This document shows, one piece after another, positions 22,758 through 33,100 of a stretch of DNA of 64,000 nucleotides. The translations under genes were made by a program, and so were the position numbers. Within the stretch, counting starts at the first letter, position 1. Every line of letters starts with the position of its first letter. The stretch spans positions 4,989,542 to 5,053,541 of the forward strand of contig CM023534.1 in the NCBI GenBank assembly GCA_013350335.1, written 5' to 3'. The notes below the pieces were generated by a model that worked only from the letters and a program-made list of their open reading frames with translations, did no database searches and had not been told where the DNA came from. The DNA comes from Chimonanthus salicifolius (Eukaryota > Streptophyta > Magnoliopsida > Laurales > Calycanthaceae).

Positions 22758-23574
22758 CACTCCCATGCTTTCAGAGGAAATAGATTTGCCACTTTCTGAG
22801 GTTGATACTTCTGTGATTATCAAGATCAGACCATTCATATTCCTGCTTCAGTTGTATCAAAGCATGGGTTTGTTTTTTTTTTTTTTTGTGTGTGTGTGTG
22901 TGTATTTCATTATTATCTGATGCCTACATAAATGTAAATTTATGTATCATTTAAGAACATCTGCTGATTGACTGATTGATTTCTGCAACAGTGATTCTTA
23001 GTATCTAATGTTCTCTTTCATTATTTGGCTATGTTTGGAATTGAAAGGATAAAATATCATGGGTGGATGAAAGACCCATTTTGCAACATTATCATGTGGT
23101 GCGACCATGATCGTTACTGTCAAGTCTGTTGCCATCCAATGAACAATTAAGAGTTTTAAATAGGGAACTCCAGAGTTTCAAATTCAGCGAGGAAATCACA
23201 TGAACCATGGGCTAAACTGAATGATCAATCCAAGTCTGTAATTGACCTATGACCGACGCAAATTTTTTTTTTTTTAATTTGAAATGTTGATTGCTTTCCA
23301 ATTTAATTGGCCACTGTAGACCACCAAATGCATGTTTAGAATCACTTAGTTTGATATTTTAGGTTATGGGCCCCTCATGCAATGGGGCCCATGTGTATTG
23401 ATCCGACTCCACCAATCCATGCATGGCTGAAATAGATGATTAGATAATTGTGCAGTAAATGATGCAAAATTTCTCTTAGGCCTATTTCTTGTCCAAGTGA
23501 ACCATTGGACTTTTAACATTTCATGCCTAGTGAATGGCCTGATTTTTGGATAGATTGAAACATCTATATCATTG
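22758..23574. other. L2HGDH 3' region and intergenic DNA
   Basis: Holds a T-run/(GT)n tract at about 22867-22902. The segment 23290-23600 has a higher GC content and open minus-strand frames (23364-23603) but no recognised protein; it looks like decayed transposon DNA. No gene is called. Confidence 0.4.
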
Positions 23575-23638
23575 AGTACACGGAGCCACCTATACACACG
23601 CACTAGGTAACTTCATGGAGAGTGACTCTTTGAAGTGG
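23575..23638 (-). repeat. SINE family 1 copy, first part, interrupted by the LTR element
   Basis: The sequence up to TTTGAAGTGG matches the SINE block at about 496-523 (GAGTGACC.TTTGAAGTGGAGT). The matching continuation resumes at 26108 after the 2.47-kb insertion. Confidence 0.6.
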
Positions 23639-26107
23639 TGTCACGCCTTAACCCAAAATAGGCACGTGATGCGGAAATAATTTTTCTTTTTCGAATATCA
23701 CACATGGGAAATATACATGTACTCACAACTTAAACGTGTGAACCATAAATGATCTCAAATACCATTAATTCTCAACGGAGATATAAATTCTCCAACATAA
23801 AAGTCAACTTTCTGGAATTTATTACATACTAATTCTCAAAGAATAAATGGTAAACTAACATCATCAACACAAATCAAATGATAAACTAATCAACTAAATG
23901 TGTAGTGCGTATAAAACAACATAAATGACTAAGCTATTCTTCGTGGTCCTTCGAACCCAGCCGATGCAACATTACCTGAAAGTGCAAGGATGCGAGTACA
24001 AACAATATTCAGTGAAAAAATATATGTATGCTGCACACTTACACACCTACATAATGATAATAATGTATGTAATAGAATATAAATAATGTTATGCAACATT
24101 GCTATGCTATCAATCTCATTAATATGAACACAATGTCCATCCAAGGGCACTTTTATGGAATCGGCAGTCAAATAACATCACGATCCCTTGAGAGACGTAG
24201 GCCACGACTTACGAAGTGGGAGATCTAAGTACAACATATCAGGTCTACCTCACCCTGTGTCCCTTCACCATTCTGGTAATTCAGTCAATTCTAAAGTGAT
24301 CGACATGTGGTTTATCAAGCTAGTACCACTCTCTTAGGGTTCTCGAGTCTAACCCTGCACAATAAGTGTGCCTGGGAGCGTCCTACAGTGCGAAGCATGT
24401 GAGGGGCTATACTCTTCAACGACAACCCTACAAGACCAAGTCCTATAGCCGACGCTACCATTCCAGTAGAGTTCCTTAATCTAAATCATCATCTTGTCAC
24501 TCCAATCTCCTCTAAGGAGTGGGGATTACTACTAGTGGGGTCCAAATAAGGGAAATGTACATCAAGTCCTATATACCCCTTTGAGTCTAATCCCAACATT
24601 AGTACTATCAATATCATCATGCCCATCAACACATTATCCCATACTCACATCCTAGGTACACATCATTGAGTAATGTAAAAAGGGATCATATTATAATTAC
24701 ATGGGCAATACATGTGTTATAATCATATCATGACCATAATTTCATAATTATGGCAAGCATAACACATACTATTATGTTTCATACATTAACATAAATATCA
24801 CATTGGGTTGTCTTAGGAATATGGACCACATAACAACCTTGAGATATACACTTCGGGTATATTTACACATATTCATGAACCTTGCAATTTATCTAACCCG
24901 TCTCATAGCGGTTTATCATCATAAGTCCAAATACTCCTTTCTTGTAACGCAAACCCAACTAAGTTTATCGAGATAATCATCTTAGGCCTTCACAAGGTCT
25001 CCAATAATTATTACAAATCTTCCAACATCATAACCAAGTCATAGACATGCTACATTCATCTAATGAAGAATTATAGGGGTTCATGTATCATATATAGAAT
25101 ATTAACTCATATTCATCATGCATTAAATCACAATAATAGCATAATAAATCCCCTAGTTTAATGCTATAAGCATACAAGCATTCAAAAGGGTGTGTAGCGA
25201 TTCCTCATTTCGAAAGTTACACACTGTATCGAGTTGATCTTCGGGTCGTACCTCAACATGTTTGAGGTTTAAAGGCTCTAATCAATCAAAGAGAATATAA
25301 TACATCTTTATTAGTTCATAGGATTATGTCAAATCAAAGCTTAGAAGCAAAACCCCCAATTTAGACCTATGATTTACCCTTAATTTAGATTAATCCCTTC
25401 AATCTAAGAAAAATCTTCAATCTTCTCCCATGAATCATCTCCATAACCAGCCATATGCCCTTTTCCCCAATTTATTTTCCTTCCTATGGTTCTAAATCTC
25501 AATTCTATTCAGATCTACGCCCAAACAAAGTTTCATATCAAAATCCCCAATTACTTTCATGGATTCTTCTCCCATTAATGTTTATTATTCATCATATACT
25601 TCATTCTCAACACATCCCATCCAGATCTCATCAAATAAGAAGAAGGGAGGGAGAAATGATCATAACTCTTACCTTTGGAGGAGAAGAAACCGTGTAAAGG
25701 GGTGTTCCAAGCATAGGAAATCCGAATCCAAAGCCTTTGCTGGGTGAAAATCAATGGAGGGAAGGTGTAGGGTGCTAAGGTTTGTTGGTAGGAGAGAGAG
25801 AGAGAGGGGTTGCTGAATGGGGAAGAAGGTGAAAATAAACCTAATTTCGTGCAAAACGGAGTTTAAATACAGAACTTAAGTTCCGCCATCGGTTGAACTG
25901 ACGCACAGTGTCGGTCAAACCGACATTGTTCGGAAAACAACACAAACAAGCCTCCGTCGTCGTTCGAACCAACGCACTGTCGGTCTAACCGACACACCTC
26001 ATTAAATTTTATTTTATTTATTTTCTAACTTATTTTTGGCCCATGTGTTCTCTAAAGGCCACATGTACTCTGATAGGACCCACATGAGACCCTCACACTA
26101 CCCCACA
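23639..26107. mobile_element. Solo-LTR-like element with 5-bp target duplication AGTGG
   Basis: Starts TGTCACGCC and ends CCCCACA (the TG...CA ends of an LTR), and is flanked on both sides by AGTGG (23634-23638 and 26108-26112). Length is 2469 bp. No internal copy of the ends, no primer-binding site and no protein frame was found, so a single LTR left after recombination is the simplest reading. A non-coding LARD-like element is the alternative. A CACGTG word lies about 30 bp from the left end. Joining the flanks restores a continuous SINE. The superfamily cannot be assigned. Confidence 0.75.
25886..25995. repeat. Imperfect 69-bp-spaced duplication carrying GTCGGT-ACCGAC palindromes, within the LTR
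   Basis: GTCGGTCAAACCGAC at 25910-25924 and GTCGGTCTAACCGAC at 25979-25993 are near-perfect palindromes. Both are preceded by related 'CATCGGTTGAACTGACGCAC' / 'GTCGTTCGAACCAACGCAC' sequence. Confidence 0.75.
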
Positions 26108-26165
26108 AGTGGAGTGAGAATGGACTCCTATTTCTTGAGGCAGATTCCTGACCATCACTCCACAT
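26108..26165 (-). repeat. SINE family 1 copy, second part (after the LTR)
   Basis: AGTGGAGTGAGAATGGACTCC... and then TTCCTGACCATCACTCC match the head end of the copy at about 520-560 (AGTGGAGTAGCTCCCAC..., TTCCTGACCATTGG). Read on the minus strand it has an A-box-like GTGATGGTCAGG. Confidence 0.55.
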
Positions 26166-27189
26166 TATCTTAGGCTCTTAGCTAGCAATGTTTAACGAAA
26201 TTAATTTTGATAATGCAATGTCAAAGTAAACTTCCAATTACAACCCTCCATAAAAGTTTTAAAAGTATTTAGTCCGATTACAGAGATCCATTGGTTTAGA
26301 TATGTGAACTCGTGTAAATTAAGAATTTGTTGAAGTGTGAAATTGCCCGGGAAGGTTGGTTGTGGCCGAGTTATTTAATTTTGCTTTGCCTTTATTTTGG
26401 ACTGATGTAAACATGTGCTTTGCTTGTGACTCTATAAAAGTAGTATCACGAAATAGCGTATCTATTTTTTTAAATTACATGGTATATTGACAGCTATCAA
26501 AAATTATAAATCAATTCTTTTTCACCATCATCCAATTAAACTAATGAAGATCCAATAATTGAAATGATTTTATCTAAAGAAACTCCAATTTAGAACAAAC
26601 CTAATCCCAAACCCATCAAGAGAATATAGACTTATTTAGTATCGGCCAATTCTATTCACGGTATATATTAATATAAGGAGAGCAATAAAGAGAGCACTAG
26701 AAGTGTTAATACAGAAAATAGAAGTAAATAAAAGACTACAAGCTGAAAGAAAATAGTTTAAATTACATCAACATTTTCTTTCCAAACACGCAAGATGTCT
26801 GACATGGAGATATTCTGAAATTTCTAGAAAGACAAAGCCCAAGACACACACATGGAAAGACTACGTCTTGTAACCGACCCACTTGACTCCACAATACCTT
26901 TGAAAATCCTTTTATTACGTTCCTACCATAGGCTCTTAGATATTTGCAAAAAGCGATAGATATCACAAAGAGGAGTGTGAAACACTTCTCAACACCTACA
27001 CAACGGATATTCTAAGGGGAGTGGATATTCATTGAAGTTGAGCGTGAATCAGAGGTTGAAATCTTGGATTTATGAGATAAATCGCTCCTCTTTTTTTTTT
27101 GGAAATATCAATATTTTTTTTATATTTTAATTTTTTTTGAATATATATGATAAGAGGCCTAATTTTGAAAATAAAAAATTTGAAATCGA
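26166..27189. other. Intergenic, no gene recognised
   Basis: AT-rich with short open frames only (for example 26763-26966). Nothing resembles a known protein. Confidence 0.4.
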
Positions 27190-27310
27190 AAATATCTACC
27201 GATAACTGGGTCGATATTGGTGTGATATGGGCAAATATCGACTTGTGCCACTATCAATATCTAACTGATATTTGACCAATATATATCGACAATATTTCAG
27301 TTATATCAAT
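27190..27310. repeat. CGATATT-rich island (diverged relative of 9753-9890)
   Basis: Words such as CCGATAACTGG, TCGATATTGG, AAATATCGAC, TATCGACAATATT and TCGATATTCC recur on both strands within 120 bp. Confidence 0.45.
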
Positions 27311-27359
27311 CGATATTCCTATAATCTAAGTGATTCTGAGATACCTCCGCCGAAATTTT

Positions 27360-27490
27360 TTCCTTTGATGTGAATTGAACTCAAGAATTTGCCGAGATTT
27401 ATTCCTTTGACGTGAATTTAACTCAAGAATTTACCGAGATTTATTCCTTCGACGTGAATTTAACTCAAGAATTTACCGAGATTTATTCCT
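27360..27490. repeat. 42-bp minisatellite, three units
   Basis: Units start at 27360, 27402 and 27444, with a fourth cut off at 27486. Each has TTCCTTTGACGTGAATTTAA and then CTCAAGAATTTACCGAGA. It directly abuts the TIR element at 27514. Confidence 0.9.
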
Positions 27491-27513
27491 TTTGATTTTT
27501 AAGACCAAGTCAC

Positions 27514-28308
27514 GGGTGATGTTATATACACCCCCAAAATCTTTTTATATACACTTTCTCTATTTTTTTTTCCTATTTTACCCTCTCCCCATTTTCCAAA
27601 CAATTCCCTCGATTTCTTCACCAGCTCCTCTCTTGTTTTGATGCAGCGCTTCAAGGAAACAAAACAAGAAGGCAACTGCAGTTGCCGTTCCCAAGCCAGC
27701 TTCCTCCTCTCTTTGATCGACTACCGCTTCCTACCGAATCACACAAGGAAAACACCAAGCCTCTTCAGATCGCTGCTGCCCGAGCAGCCACTACTCCTTG
27801 TTCGGCTGAACACGCCCAAGTCCAGAAGTCTGCAATGCCGGGCCATCATCAGCTGACTAGCAGATCCACACCCAATCGTCCTCACCTGCACGCCGAACCT
27901 TGATTCTCATCCCAGATCTGTCGTTCTCTTGCAGAACCAGCGCCATCACCGTCTCTATACAGCCCAGCCACTCATCCCTATCACCACCAGTTCTCGTGTA
28001 TGGGGTTGGGTTGTGTTAGGCGATTGAAGAGGGATGAAGGAGTTGGGAAAGGAGGTTTTTGTAGTGCATAGTGAAAGAAAGGTAGAAGAGAGTGGGAAAA
28101 GAGAGAAGTAGAGAAGATCAGAACTAGAAGAAGAGAAAAGAAGAAAGCAGAGAAGCGTGGGTACACGTGGGAGAAGAGAAGAAGAAGAGTGGGTACACGG
28201 AGATTGCCAGCTGCTGGAAAAGGGAGAGAAGTTTTTGGGGGTAAGATGGGAAAGAGAAAGGAGGGTGTATATAAAAAAAAATTGTGAGTGTCTATATCGC
28301 CGCCACCC
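27514..28308. mobile_element. Mutator-like TIR element, non-autonomous (Pack-MULE candidate)
   Basis: The left end (GGGTGATGTTATATACACCC..., TTTTTATATACACTTTCTCT, CCTATTTTACCCTC) matches the reverse complement of the right end (GGGTGGCGGCGATATAGACAC..., TTTTATATACACCCTCC, CCCATCTTACCCCC). The imperfect inverted repeats are about 80 bp. The 9-bp flanks (CCAAGTCAC / CTAACTCTA) agree at only five positions. The inside (27640-27980) is much richer in GC than the surroundings and holds overlapping open frames (27638-27856, 27682-27903), as if a gene piece had been captured. I do not recognise its source. Confidence 0.55.
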
Positions 28309-28390
28309 CTAACTCTAAACTAATGACGTAATGCATGACGAAATTTTTTTTTAAAAAAATGTATTTGTGCCACGAGATATAGAGAATATC

Positions 28391-28399
28391 GCCACCGCC

Positions 28400-28430
<31 letters not shown>
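28391..28430. repeat. (CCACCG)n/(CCG)n microsatellite
   Basis: GCCACCGCCACCGCCACC followed by pure CCG units, in otherwise AT-rich DNA. Confidence 0.95.
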
Positions 28431-30011
28431 GGACTCAACTTGTGTTCAAATTCATAAATTTATTCTCATCTATTTGAGTCAACGAGATTTTATAATTTAA
28501 TAATGTAAATGATTTTATTCAGTAGTTGATCTCATTAATATAGAGGTTATCGATAGATTCTTTGTAAGAGATCAATATTTTAATATCTTTATCAATTTCA
28601 ATAAAGTAATAAAATAGATACTTGATGGGGCTTTCTATTTACTCAGTTTCAATAAGTCTATGAATATGTTTAATAATATATATTTTTCTTCAATTTTAAT
28701 ATTAACAGTATTTATTTAATTTTATATAATTATAAAATGCAGACTGCACTTAGTTATAAAATATTTTGAATTTTAATTTTAATTCTTAATTATTTTAGCC
28801 CGATGCATCAACATAACCAATTTCACCGGTTTCAATATGGTATAATTATCCACCTAACTCTTTATACGTTTTGATCATATATGGCTGTCAGTACTTAATT
28901 ATTTACTCAATTGAATTTAAAATATTTTATATTTTTTAAAAATTATGATACTGTAAAGTTCAATGATTGAAGTCGAATTTTAATTGAACTCTAAAAAATA
29001 AAAAAAATCGAATCAAAATTAGATGTACTTAGATAACACGTTGTACTTGCGACTTCATCTTCTCTTTTCTCTTCTAGAGTTGAAGAATATTTTATATTTT
29101 TTTGAAGAAATTAAGTTATTTTGATAAATAGGTTTTACTTTTTTAATTCAAACGCAACCTATAGAATGTAGACTTAATATGTGCCAATTTCTTTATAATT
29201 GAGGTCATATATATGTTAGATTGAAATTAAATTTATTGTCATTGTTTGTTAACTTTTTACCTTAAAAGTTAAACTTGTGATTATTTAACCTAATTGTTTT
29301 AAAGCACTACTTAATTCAAGGTTGAAACTTAAATCCGACCTGCATGATCCAATTCGAAAAATCAATGGGTTTGGGTTATGTATTTATATATTTCGAATCG
29401 GATCGGATTGAAAAAATTAAAACCCATATGAAATTTGAGTCTGGTTGAATTGAAATTTTTTAAATCAACCCGACTTGACCTACCATAATTCAATTTGACC
29501 CACGTGCATCAATTTATAAAACAATAGTTGAATTGTGTCGGGTTGATTAATTCAGATTTGTAATTTGACTTACGTCAAATCGAGTTCAATAAATTTTAAT
29601 ATAAATTAAATTGAATTAATTAAAATCAGTACATAAACTCAAATTTTAGCCCTAGTGCTTATACATAAAAGTACTTTATGAAACATATTAATAAGTACAA
29701 AATAAAACAAGTCCAGAGTCGGCTTAGATTTAGGCTAATTAGGCTGCCGCTTAAGTGTCCAATGTGACGAATGAGCTGTGGGATTCTTACTTGTGGCTTT
29801 TGGGCCTAAGGCCTCCACTGATGCTTGCCTAGGGTCTCAGAAATTCCAGAGCCCCGTACTGAAGAAACCCTTCAATTTGAAACATATTGGGTACGTGGCG
29901 CACAAGGAATCAACAACAAGTGTGTCCGCAATAAATAATAATCAACTAAATATTTTTAATTAATTAATTTGTCTCCATGAATTGTGTACGAAAAGCAAAC
30001 TCTTCGGTTCT
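28431..30011. other. Upstream region of the ZIFL gene
   Basis: AT-rich. The part at 29320-29600 is rich in CCGAC/GGGTCGG-like words (a decayed repeat). TTAATTAATTAATT at about 29957 may lie near the core promoter, but I cannot define a TATA box or start site with confidence. No coding signal is seen. Confidence 0.4.
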
Positions 30012-30132
30012 GTAAGAACGACTTCGACTGCATGCATGCATGCATGTGATGGTCTTCTGCAACACTTCAAAGGGAATTGAAGAAGATCAGAACTTGGGTT
30101 TTCTACTTTTCTTTCTTCTCTTCAATTTACAG
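30012..30132 (+). promoter_or_regulatory. Predicted 5'UTR intron of the ZIFL gene
   Basis: Donor TTCT|GTAAGA at 30012 and acceptor after a long pyrimidine tract, TTTACAG|AGCGGG, at 30132 (121 nt). The predicted intron contains all the upstream ATGs at 30032-30049. Without splicing, the frame from 30040 would run past the main start in another frame. Confidence 0.5.
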
Positions 30133-30167
30133 AGCGGGAGCGAGTTGGGTACTTGGGTTGTTTTTGG

Positions 30168-33100
30168 ATGGCAGAGACAGGAGAAGAACCCCTTTTGGAG
30201 AAGAGGGAGAAGGTGTACTATGAGAGTTGCCAGGCCTGCAGGCAGGAGCGGATCAACCAGCAAGGCCAAGGAATCCCATTCAAGAATTTCCTCTTTGTTT
30301 GGACTGCCTCTCTCTGCACCGGTATCAATTACTAATTACCCTTTTACTGTTTGGCTGCACGGCGATCAGATACTGTTTTATTATGGAGAGTAGATGTTGT
30401 AGAATGAGATGTGTAGTGATCTTATGATGATTTGAGCTCACGTCTCGCCATGATTGGATTATCCTAACCTTTTAATGTTATGATTTATAAGTTTGATCAT
30501 CAATAATTGGAAGATTTTAAATGTTTAATGGGTTTAAGTTGAATAAGTAATTTGGTTCAGCCCGAACACAAGCTCAATTTGGATGTGTGAGCCCTGCCTG
30601 AGTTGCATAGACCCAGTTGAGCTTGAGTTGGGAAATCTGACTAAGATTTAAAGTTTTCAATTATATAGAAGATAAAAATAAGGAGGAATGATCTGTCATC
30701 TTAATGGTAATGATGATCGCAAATGGTGTCATTTGGGACATGTGGTGTTCATCTCTTGAAAAGCTATACTGTTCATTAATTTTTAAACACAATCATTAGG
30801 AAATCTTGGGTTGTGTCCAACCTACTAATATGTTGACACACGATCTGAAACTATGAAGCCATACTTCTCAGTTCTAGCATTGCTTCTTTTTTTTTTTTCT
30901 AACGGTAAGAGAGAAAAATTTTATTAAAAAGAGAAGAAATACAAAAAGGAAAAAGAAAAAGGGACAGAAGGTCTAAGAGATATAGACCCAATTGACAAGA
31001 AAGAAACATCAAAACAACAAGAGAACACAGAAAACTAGAGATAAAGCACCACTAGAACACAACAAGCTATCCTCCTAGTAACTGGAAGGTGCCACAATTT
31101 GATCCACCAACACCGTTCTTCACTAAAAAGTCTACCACGCCATTGGTAATACGACTGATGTGAACAAACGACACCTCCCGGCCCGATATCAAATCCTTAA
31201 TCTCCCTAACCAAGGTAATTAACCTCCATGGGGGCGATTCAGCCCCCCGGCCCATTTAATAGCATTTGAAGAGTCACTCTCAATCACAAGATTTCCTCCC
31301 CCAAAGTCGGCTCCTAAGGTTAAGGCTCTCCTAATGCTAAGAAGTTCAGCCTCATTTGAATCCAAAATCTCCACTGATTTTGAGAAAATCACACGCGAGG
31401 AGCCCAAATGATCTCTAAGGACACCCTCGATCCCAGCAGGGCCCTTGCTTATCCCTTGCTGCCCCATCCACACTAAATTTCAACGTCCCTACAGGTGGAG
31501 GGGACCAATCTTCCATATTCACATGACTCCGAGGTCTGGACATCATACCACCCTCCCAGCACTGAATGAGGTCTGAGGCTTTAAATTCTTTAAATTCCTT
31601 ATTGGCGCAAAGCAAGGGTATGGCCATATCATCAACTTTGATTGGTGGATCTCCACCAGCAGATATTCCACCCTGTTTAGTTTGGCCAAAAACTAATGAA
31701 AAGTTGATTGTGACGAATCATTTATTCTCCCTTTTTATTGTTACATTTTTACTTCCCCTCTCTCCCCCGAAATTTTAGATGGTTAAGAGTGCAGCATGAT
31801 TGAATCGATTATATTTTCAAATCATCAAACAAAATAAAATTAACAGAAATTAAGTAATTAGTCATTTTTAAAATTGAAATTCTCAATGATTTTTTTCCAT
31901 TTATTTATTTATTTAAATTTAAAATTTTTGTGTATTTTATGCCCAGTGGCACTGATCGTGTTGCAAACATACTTGTGATGATGAATGATTCACGCTCTGG
32001 AACAGAGATTTGTTTACTTGAGTTTTGATTATCATGATTCACTACAGTGATGGTTGCTTACTTTTGATTATCATATATGTTCTCAAATAATTGTGCTTTA
32101 TGCCTTTCTGTTGGACTTTGCAGCTTTGCCAGTTTCATCCCTGTATCCATTCCTATACTTCATGGTATGCATGAAAGACATCAAACCACACCAATCATTG
32201 ATTTTCTAAGAAGGTTTTCTCTAGTAAGACATATATGAGATGGTGCAAGTCCTGTTTCAGTTTCCCCGGCAGGAAACAAAAATCTTGATCTTCGACAGAT
32301 GGCAGTTGGGTCCATCATTCTATATCCTTTGCTTGCTGAAACATAGGCCTCAGTGTAGTCCACCTGAATTGACTTGACACCCAGATATGTGTGGCTTGAG
32401 ATTTTAAGTTCCTCCTATCAAGCAAAACTATGTCACAACTCATCAATTGAGTGTTTGACATACATTCATATCTAGTTGTTTGAACTGTGGGTCCAATTAT
32501 GAAGCATATCCCAGAAATCACTATTTCAGATGATCCTAAACTTTCAATTGATGGCGATCCCTCACTGTTGGGAAGAAAATGGTAATCAGTTTATCTATCC
32601 AAAGGAAAAAATGGTAACGATCATCAAATCAGTCAATTTCTTACTTCTTAGTATATATTCAATACACAATCCTCATATAGTTGAAGTCTTATTCCTACCT
32701 TTTGTCATTTCTATTTAGAGTTATTCTGTGACTTTCACAGAGTAACTATACACTGATGAGTCATTTGCGTCAAGTTATGGACTCTTGATTCTGTTTTCTT
32801 CCATTTTTCTTCTTCCTCGTTATTCTTGTTGATCAGCAGTTCAGAACACTAGTTGTATATTCTTGGTGTCCATCAGATCAAATGGTCTTGATTTCTTGAC
32901 ACTGTCTAATTCTTCCTTTTGTCCTCCTCATACTCCTTTCCTTATATTACCATCACCCTCATTGTTGTTGTTGTTGTCATTATTGTTATTATTCATGTCT
33001 TCCATCTTCTTTTCGTCTGTTCTTTTTTCTCCTTTCATCATCTTCTTCTCCTCTTCAAACTCATCCTCTTACCTTTTTTCCCTTCTTCTTCCCTCCATGT

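Noticed and set aside
25455..25854. Overlapping open frames within the LTR element
   Set aside because: Lie inside a bounded non-coding LTR; no protein family.
23639..26107. A complete LTR retrotransposon with two LTRs
   Set aside because: The end sequence TGTCACGCC is not repeated inside and no polyprotein or primer-binding site was found, so a solo LTR is preferred.
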